A stretch of DNA of 10,879 nt from UBA4655 sp964585575. GTDB taxonomy: Bacteria > Planctomycetota > Planctomycetia > Pirellulales > UBA1268. How positions within the stretch are numbered: the first letter of the stretch is position 1; each line of letters opens with the position of its first letter. Shown piece after piece: positions 6,720 through 10,879 of this stretch. The translations under genes were made by a program, and so were the position numbers. The DNA lies in assembly GCA_964585575.1 (NCBI GenBank), contig CAZPEM010000114.1, forward strand, positions 1-10,879, given 5' to 3'. The notes beneath the pieces were generated by a model, which searched no databases, had not been told where the DNA came from, and saw only the letters and a program-made list of their open reading frames with translations.

Positions 6720-6743
6720 GTGAGGGTCGTGAGGGTCGTGAGG
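6720..6743. repeat. Short 9-base tandem repeat (2.7 copies)
   Basis: GTGAGGGTC occurs at 6720-6728 and 6729-6737, followed by a partial GTGAGG at 6738-6743, directly downstream of the dtd stop codon on the minus strand. The last partial copy also pairs with CTCAC at 6747-6751 to make a 5-bp stem spanning the dtd stop. No T run follows on either side, so it is not a standard terminator. Confidence 0.6.
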
Positions 6744-6747
6744 CCGC

Positions 6748-7200
6748 TCACTCCGGGTTGCGGGAATCGACGACGATCGTCACCGGTCCGTCGTTCACGA
6801 GCGAGACCCGCATGTCGGCGCCGAAGACGCCGGTCGCGAGCGGGCGGCCCACGAGCGGCCCGAGCACGGCAAGGAAGCGTTCGTAGAGCGGGATCGCCTC
6901 CTCGGGCCTCGCTGACCGCGTGAAGCCGGGGCGATTCCCCTTCGCGGTGCTCGCGTGAAGCGTGAACTGGCTCACGACGAGTGCCTCGCCCGAGACCTCG
7001 GCGACGCTTCGGTTCATCCTGCCGGCCTCGTCGGGAAAGATCCTCATGCGGGCGATCTTCCCGGCAAGCCACTCGACGTCGGCATCGGCATCCCCCTGCT
7101 CGACCCCGACGAGCACGGCGAGCCCGCGGCCGATCCGACCGACCGTCTCGCCGCGAATCGCGACTTCCGCCTCGCTCACTCGCTGGATCACGGCCCGCAT
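6748..7200 (-). CDS. dtd: D-aminoacyl-tRNA deacylase
   Basis: A complete 150-residue DTD, the normal family length. The enzyme hydrolyses D-amino acids (and glycine from tRNA-Ala) mischarged on tRNA, recycling the tRNA and keeping D-residues out of proteins. The N-terminus MRAVIQRVSEAEV is the typical DTD opening. The active-site motif SQFTLHA is at 77-83, with Thr80 in the position used by the family. KGNRPGF follows at 87-93, and NDGPVTIVVDS at 136-146 carries the Gly138-Pro139 cis-peptide motif that excludes L-residues. The ATG at 7200 matches the conserved start; the ribosome-binding site is weak. It begins 39 bases after the DUF1501 stop on the same strand, so it may be co-transcribed with that pair, though its role in translation quality control is unrelated. 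Nothing unusual is seen in the sequence. Confidence 0.96.
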   Translation of the reverse strand: MRAVIQRVSEAEVAIRGETVGRIGRGLAVLVGVEQGDADADVEWLAGKIARMRIFPDEAGRMNRSVAEVSGEALVVSQFTLHASTAKGNRPGFTRSARPEEAIPLYERFLAVLGPLVGRPLATGVFGADMRVSLVNDGPVTIVVDSRNPE

Positions 7201-7239
7201 GGTCTGAATGCCGAAGGGCGCCAGGCGAGGATGCCCCCG

Positions 7240-8682
7240 TCAGGCAAGAATTCCATTGACGACTTTTCCGTGCACGTCGGTCAGCCTGTAACGGCGGCCC
7301 TGAAACTTGTAGGTGAGCCGTTCGTGGTCGATCCCGAGCAGGTGGAGCATGGTGGCGTGGAAGTCGTGCACATGCACGCCATCCCGCACGATGTTGTAGC
7401 CGTATTCGCAGGTCTCCCCCCAGCTCGTGCCCGGCTTCACGCCCCCGCCGGCCATCCAGATCGTAAAGCACCGCGGGTGGTGGTCGCGGCCGAAGTCCTG
7501 CCCGGGCTTGTAGAGCCCCTGGCAGTAGTTCGTGCGGCCGAACTCGCCTCCCCAGACGACGAGCGTGTCGTCGAGCATGCCGCGGGCGGCGAGATCCTGC
7601 ACGAGCGCGGCCGAAGCCCGATCGGTCTCCTTCGCCTCGCGTGCGATCCCCGCTTTCAGGCTGCCATGGTGGTCCCAGTCCTGGTGGTAGAGCTGGATGA
7701 ACCGCACGCCCCGCTCCGCGAGCCGCCGCGCGAGCAGGCAGTTGGCGGCGAAGGTGCCGGGATCCTTGGCGTCGGGCCCGTAGAGATCGAGCACGCTCGC
7801 CGGCTCGTCGGAGAAATCGGTCACCGCCGGCACGCTCGCCTGCATCCGGAAGGCCATCTCGTAGTTGTTGATGCGGGCCGTGATCTCGGCATCGGGAGTT
7901 TCGGCGAACTCGTGCTCGTGGAGCTGCTTGAGCCCGTCGAGCAGCTTGCGGCGGCTCTCGGTCGCGACACCGGGCGGGTTGTTGACGTAGAGCACGGGAT
8001 CGGCCGCCGAGCGAAACCGCACCGCCTGGTGTTTCGCCGGGAGGAAGCCCGCACCCCAGAGGTGGCTCATGAGCGGCTGGCCCGTCTTGTTCTTCGTGAC
8101 GAGCACGACGAACGAGGGGAGGTCGTCCTGGGCGTTGCCGAGGCCGTAGTCGAGCCAGGCGCCGATGCTCGGACGGCCCGGAATCTGCGAGCCGCTCTGC
8201 ATGAACGTCACGCCGGGGCCGTGGTTGATGCTCTCGGTGTGCATCGTCTTCACGAAGCAGAGCCGGTCGGCGACCTTTGCCGTGTAGGGCAAGAGCTCCG
8301 ACACCCAGGCGCCGCTCTCCCCGCGTTGCTGGAATGCATACGGGGACGCCGCGAGCGGGATCGAGCTTTGGTTGCCCGACATGCCCGTGAGCCGCTGCCC
8401 GCCACGGACGCTCTCCGGCAGCTGCTCGCCGTCGCACTCTTTCAACAGCGGCTTGTGGTCGAAGAGGTCGAGCTGCGACGGGCCGCCCGACTGGAAGAGG
8501 TAAATCACCCGCTTCGCCTTGGGCACCACGTGGAACGCGTCGAGCACTCCCCCCTGCGAGCCCTCCGGCAGGGCGAGGCCGGCCGGCCCGGCGGCGGCTC
8601 CCGCCTCACGGCCCAAGAGCTCGGCGACCGCGATGCCGCCGAGCCCCATGCCGAACGATTGCAGCCATGACCGGCGGTTCAT
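7240..8682 (-). CDS. DUF1501 family protein (planctomycete secreted, alkaline-phosphatase/sulfatase-like fold)
   Basis: A 480-residue DUF1501 protein, full length for the family. The N-terminus MNRRSWLQSFGMGLGGIAVA has a twin-arginine-like RR followed by a hydrophobic stretch, which suggests Tat export of a folded, probably metal-bound protein. Characteristic motifs are VIYLFQSGGPSQLDLFDHKP (59-78), HTESINHGPG (148-157), IQLYHQDWDHHG (329-340), VVWGGEFGRT (375-384), GRDHHP (398-403) and DFHATMLHLLGIDHERL (440-456). These His/Asp-rich motifs resemble the metal sites of alkaline phosphatase/sulfatase-fold proteins. The biochemical activity of DUF1501 proteins is not established to my knowledge. 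Its ATG overlaps the stop codon of the upstream DUF1549/DUF1553 gene (ATGA, 8679-8682), so the two are translationally coupled. This pairing is repeated many times in planctomycete genomes, and the two products likely act together in the periplasm or at the cell surface. Confidence 0.93.
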   Translation of the reverse strand: MNRRSWLQSFGMGLGGIAVAELLGREAGAAAGPAGLALPEGSQGGVLDAFHVVPKAKRVIYLFQSGGPSQLDLFDHKPLLKECDGEQLPESVRGGQRLTGMSGNQSSIPLAASPYAFQQRGESGAWVSELLPYTAKVADRLCFVKTMHTESINHGPGVTFMQSGSQIPGRPSIGAWLDYGLGNAQDDLPSFVVLVTKNKTGQPLMSHLWGAGFLPAKHQAVRFRSAADPVLYVNNPPGVATESRRKLLDGLKQLHEHEFAETPDAEITARINNYEMAFRMQASVPAVTDFSDEPASVLDLYGPDAKDPGTFAANCLLARRLAERGVRFIQLYHQDWDHHGSLKAGIAREAKETDRASAALVQDLAARGMLDDTLVVWGGEFGRTNYCQGLYKPGQDFGRDHHPRCFTIWMAGGGVKPGTSWGETCEYGYNIVRDGVHVHDFHATMLHLLGIDHERLTYKFQGRRYRLTDVHGKVVNGILA

Positions 8683-10879
8683 CGCTTCACCACGCTTTCG
8701 TCGTAGTTCATCAGGGCGTTGATCACGCTCGCGGCCGCCGCGACCTCGACGGCGGGCAGCGACTCGTCACGTTTCGCCTGGCCGATGGCGACGTACTTCG
8801 CGGCGTCGTCGGCGCGGGCCGCGTACCACTCCCGCTGCTCGGCGAGCATGCGGCGGATCACGCCCTTTTCCACGTCGTCCGGCGGACGGCTCGTGAGACG
8901 TTCGAAGGCGACCTCGACCACCCGGTCACCCTGACCGTCGAGGTCCGCCAGGAGCCGCTCGGCGAGGACTCGGGCGGCCTCCACGAACTGCGGCCCGTTC
9001 ATGAGCACCAGTGCGTGCAGAGGCGTGTTCGTCGCGTCCCGCTTCGCGACGCAGACGACCCGCTTGGGCACGTCGAAGCTCTCGAGCATGGGGGCGGGGC
9101 CGGTCCGCCGCCAATAGGTGTAGAGGCTGCGGCGGTAGAGGGAGTCGCCCGTGTCAGCCTCCTCCGGCTTGAAGGAATCGGGCATGTCGCAGGTCTTCAC
9201 CGGCGGCCCGCCGAGCCGCTCCACGAGCAGTCCGCAGGAGGCGAGCAGGCTGTCGCGGATCATCTCGGCCGGGAGCCGGTGCCGCGGGCCCCGCCCGAGC
9301 CAGACGTTGAGCGGATCGTCGGCCATCGTCCGCTCATCGGCGATGCTCCGCTGACGGTAGGTCCGGGACATCATGATCGTCTTCATGAGCCTCTTCATGT
9401 CCCAGCCGAATCCACCCGCCGACGCGGGATGGGAGAACTTCCACGCCAGGAGGTCGAGCACCTCCCGATACTCGGGCTGCGTGGACTGGCTGCCGAAATC
9501 CTCCGGCGACTGCACGAGACCGAGGCCGAAGAGCGACTGCCAGAGCCGGTTCACCGTCACGCGGGCGAGCAGCGGGTGCTCGGGGGCGATGAGCCAGCGG
9601 GCGAGGCCCAGGCGGTTCCGCGGCGCGTCGGCCGGAAATGGCGGCAGTGCGGCCGGCGTGTTGGGGGCGACGGGCTCCCGCCGCTTGTCGTACTCCCCGC
9701 GGTCGAGCACGTAGGCCGTCTTCGGCGCCGCGAGATCCCGCATCACCATGATCTCCGGCGGCTGCTCCGCGAGGTCGTCTCGGGCCCGTCGCGCCTCTTC
9801 GAGCGCCTGTCGTTTCGCCCGCGAGGCCTCGTCGAGCGCCGCCGCGACGTAGCCGCCGACGAGCTCGGCCGGCTGTTTCGCAGCGAGCGTCGCGCGGATC
9901 GTGCCGGGCTCGAACGTCTCGCGGACTTCGAGCGGAGACAGTTCCCGGCCGAACACGCGGAAATCGTCCACGAGGCCGTTCTTGAAGCCGTGGTCGCGCA
10001 TCCGCTCGCCGACCGTGATGTGGTCGCCCCCGCCGCCGGTGATCTCGCGGGTGAGTCCGTCGCGGACGACCTCGGTCGCCACGGGACGGCCGTCGATGAA
10101 GATCCGGAGCCCCGCAGCCTTTCCCGAGCCGTCGCTCGTCACGGCGACGTGCGTCCACTTCCCCACGGGCAGCGGCTCCCGCGTCCGCACGCTCGCCGCA
10201 TCGCCGGGCCAGAAGTGGATGAGGGACCAGCGGAGATGGCCGCGGTCGACGATCAGCTCGTAACCACGGCTGCCGGCGTCGGTCCACGCCTTCGAGCGAT
10301 GGAAGACGACGGCCCGATCGAACGTCGACGGGGCGTTGAGCCAGAGCGAGACCGTGAACGGCTGGCTGCGGCGGAAGTTGCCGACGGGCGTTTCGACGCC
10401 GTGATCTCCGGTGAGCCGGATGGCGCTGCCAAACCTGCCATCGACGAGCGTGTTCTCACCCGGGCTGGTCGCGGCGAGGTCGGTCGGCGGCGGGGCTGCC
10501 GCCTGCTCGGCCTGGGGCGGGGCCGCCGGCTTGTCGGCCTGGGGCGGCGCGATGAGATCGGCGAAGCGGCCGTCTTTCCGCCGTTCGTCGAAGGCGTACC
10601 GCGCAATCTCGCCCGGGATCACGGCTGCCGCCGGCTCCATCCACGCCAGGGGCCGCGCGGCCGTGCCGGAGAGCCACGCCGCGGTCGCCCCGATCGCCGC
10701 CTTCTCGGCCTGGGCGAGGGCCGAAGCGGCTTCGTCGCAGGCCGCTTCCGCTCTTGCAAGTTGCGTCGCGGTCGCGGCGTCGAGCAGACGCATCTTGGGC
10801 GTCGGGACCGCCCGCGTGAAATAGGAGTAGAGCCCCGCCTCGTCGATGTCGTCGAAGAAGGCGAACAGCGAATAGAAGT
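8679..10879 (-). CDS. DUF1549-LamG-DUF1553 (PSD1) domain protein, N-terminus off the window
   Basis: The frame is open to the right edge. The nearest ATG (10793) is internal, because the 28 codons before it read FYSLFAFFDDIDEAGLYSYF and on, a stretch usually found near the end of DUF1549 in this family. About 732 residues are visible. Order along the protein: end of DUF1549 (10879-10800); an Ala-rich probable coiled coil (about 10770-10675); a Pro/Ala/Gln linker (10550-10482) with a repeated unit; a LamG/concanavalin-like domain (about 10442-9920: TVSLWLNAPSTFDRAVVFHR, GKWTHVAVTSDGSGKAAGLR and LVDDFRVFGRELS); a helical stretch; and DUF1553/PSD1 (about 9617-8874), with RNRLGLARWLIAPEHPLLAR, VNRLWQSLFG, HRLPAEMIRDSLLASCG and KRDATNTPLHALVLMNGPQF. 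Family members often begin with a PSCyt1 cytochrome c domain and a signal peptide; neither can be checked here. The LamG domain suggests binding of a carbohydrate or other ligand outside the cytoplasm. It overlaps the DUF1501 gene by 4 bases. Confidence 0.92.
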   Translation of the reverse strand, partial: FYSLFAFFDDIDEAGLYSYFTRAVPTPKMRLLDAATATQLARAEAACDEAASALAQAEKAAIGATAAWLSGTAARPLAWMEPAAAVIPGEIARYAFDERRKDGRFADLIAPPQADKPAAPPQAEQAAAPPPTDLAATSPGENTLVDGRFGSAIRLTGDHGVETPVGNFRRSQPFTVSLWLNAPSTFDRAVVFHRSKAWTDAGSRGYELIVDRGHLRWSLIHFWPGDAASVRTREPLPVGKWTHVAVTSDGSGKAAGLRIFIDGRPVATEVVRDGLTREITGGGGDHITVGERMRDHGFKNGLVDDFRVFGRELSPLEVRETFEPGTIRATLAAKQPAELVGGYVAAALDEASRAKRQALEEARRARDDLAEQPPEIMVMRDLAAPKTAYVLDRGEYDKRREPVAPNTPAALPPFPADAPRNRLGLARWLIAPEHPLLARVTVNRLWQSLFGLGLVQSPEDFGSQSTQPEYREVLDLLAWKFSHPASAGGFGWDMKRLMKTIMMSRTYRQRSIADERTMADDPLNVWLGRGPRHRLPAEMIRDSLLASCGLLVERLGGPPVKTCDMPDSFKPEEADTGDSLYRRSLYTYWRRTGPAPMLESFDVPKRVVCVAKRDATNTPLHALVLMNGPQFVEAARVLAERLLADLDGQGDRVVEVAFERLTSRPPDDVEKGVIRRMLAEQREWYAARADDAAKYVAIGQAKRDESLPAVEVAAAASVINALMNYDESVVKR
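10507..10547. repeat. Direct repeat inside the Pro/Ala-rich linker
   Basis: TCGGCCTGGGGCGG occurs at 10507-10520 and again at 10534-10547, 27 bases (nine codons) apart and in frame. On the minus strand each copy encodes APPQA-type residues, so the repeat expands the flexible linker between the coiled coil and the LamG domain of the DUF1553 protein. It is most likely a coding low-complexity linker rather than a regulatory element. Confidence 0.7.

Noticed and set aside
6691..6725. GC hairpin next to an AT-rich run after dtd as an intrinsic terminator
   Set aside because: Read on the minus strand, the hairpin (CGCTCGGCCGGGCG) is short, with a 4-base loop, and is followed by a run of A, not T. 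In the + direction no T run follows it.
6955..8670. 571-codon + strand open frame opposite dtd and DUF1501
   Set aside because: It crosses two well-supported minus-strand genes with all family motifs, and its translation is low-complexity with no domain. It is a shadow of GC-rich codon use.
10793..10793. ATG at 10793 as the true start of the DUF1553 protein
   Set aside because: The same frame continues upstream to the window edge with a stretch (YSLFAFFDDIDEAGLYSYF) typical of the DUF1549 end, so the gene is longer and truncated by the window.
1..10879. Mobile element, CRISPR, defence or toxin-antitoxin system
   Set aside because: I looked on both strands for transposase or integrase motifs, terminal inverted repeats, regularly spaced repeats and paired small ORFs and found none that hold up.

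Overview
This window most likely comes from a GC-rich planctomycete (Planctomycetota, Pirellulales-like). The main reason is a gene pair seen in large numbers in that phylum: a DUF1549/DUF1553 protein with an inserted LamG domain, overlapping by 4 bases a DUF1501 protein with a twin-arginine-like leader. The phylum call is an inference from gene families and base composition; no rRNA gene or other phylogenetic marker is present.

Layout. On the left (about 1-816), two genes run on the + strand: the 3' end of a probable DUF4166 protein and a small four-helix membrane protein. They are visibly less GC-rich than the rest. A 319-base stretch (817-1135) follows. It holds a terminator-like hairpin for the convergent minus-strand genes and a possible 57-codon ORF of doubtful status. 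From 1136 to the right edge every convincing gene is on the minus strand. In transcription order, right to left, these are: the C-terminal part of a DUF1549-LamG-DUF1553 protein (running off the right edge), DUF1501, D-aminoacyl-tRNA deacylase (dtd), a 94-residue glycine-rich hydrophobic protein, a perfect 12-bp stem-loop, a bifunctional proline dehydrogenase / L-glutamate-gamma-semialdehyde dehydrogenase (putA), and a group II PLP-dependent amino acid decarboxylase.

How the genes fit together. The DUF1549/DUF1553 and DUF1501 genes are almost certainly translationally coupled (ATGA overlap) and probably encode partners acting outside the cytoplasm. dtd follows after 39 bases and may be co-transcribed, although it is a housekeeping translation-quality enzyme. 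The putA and decarboxylase genes are 8 bases apart and form a likely two-gene amino acid catabolism operon. It is bounded upstream by the 6233-6261 stem-loop and downstream by the 1098-1126 hairpin. PutA converts proline to glutamate in two steps; the decarboxylase substrate cannot be fixed from sequence.

I found no rRNA, tRNA, CRISPR array, insertion sequence, phage gene or defence locus. I do not see a clear undescribed system here. The observations most worth a second look are the putA-decarboxylase pairing, the stem-loop ahead of putA, the unexplained 821-1140 stretch, and the composition and strand switch near 820-1135.
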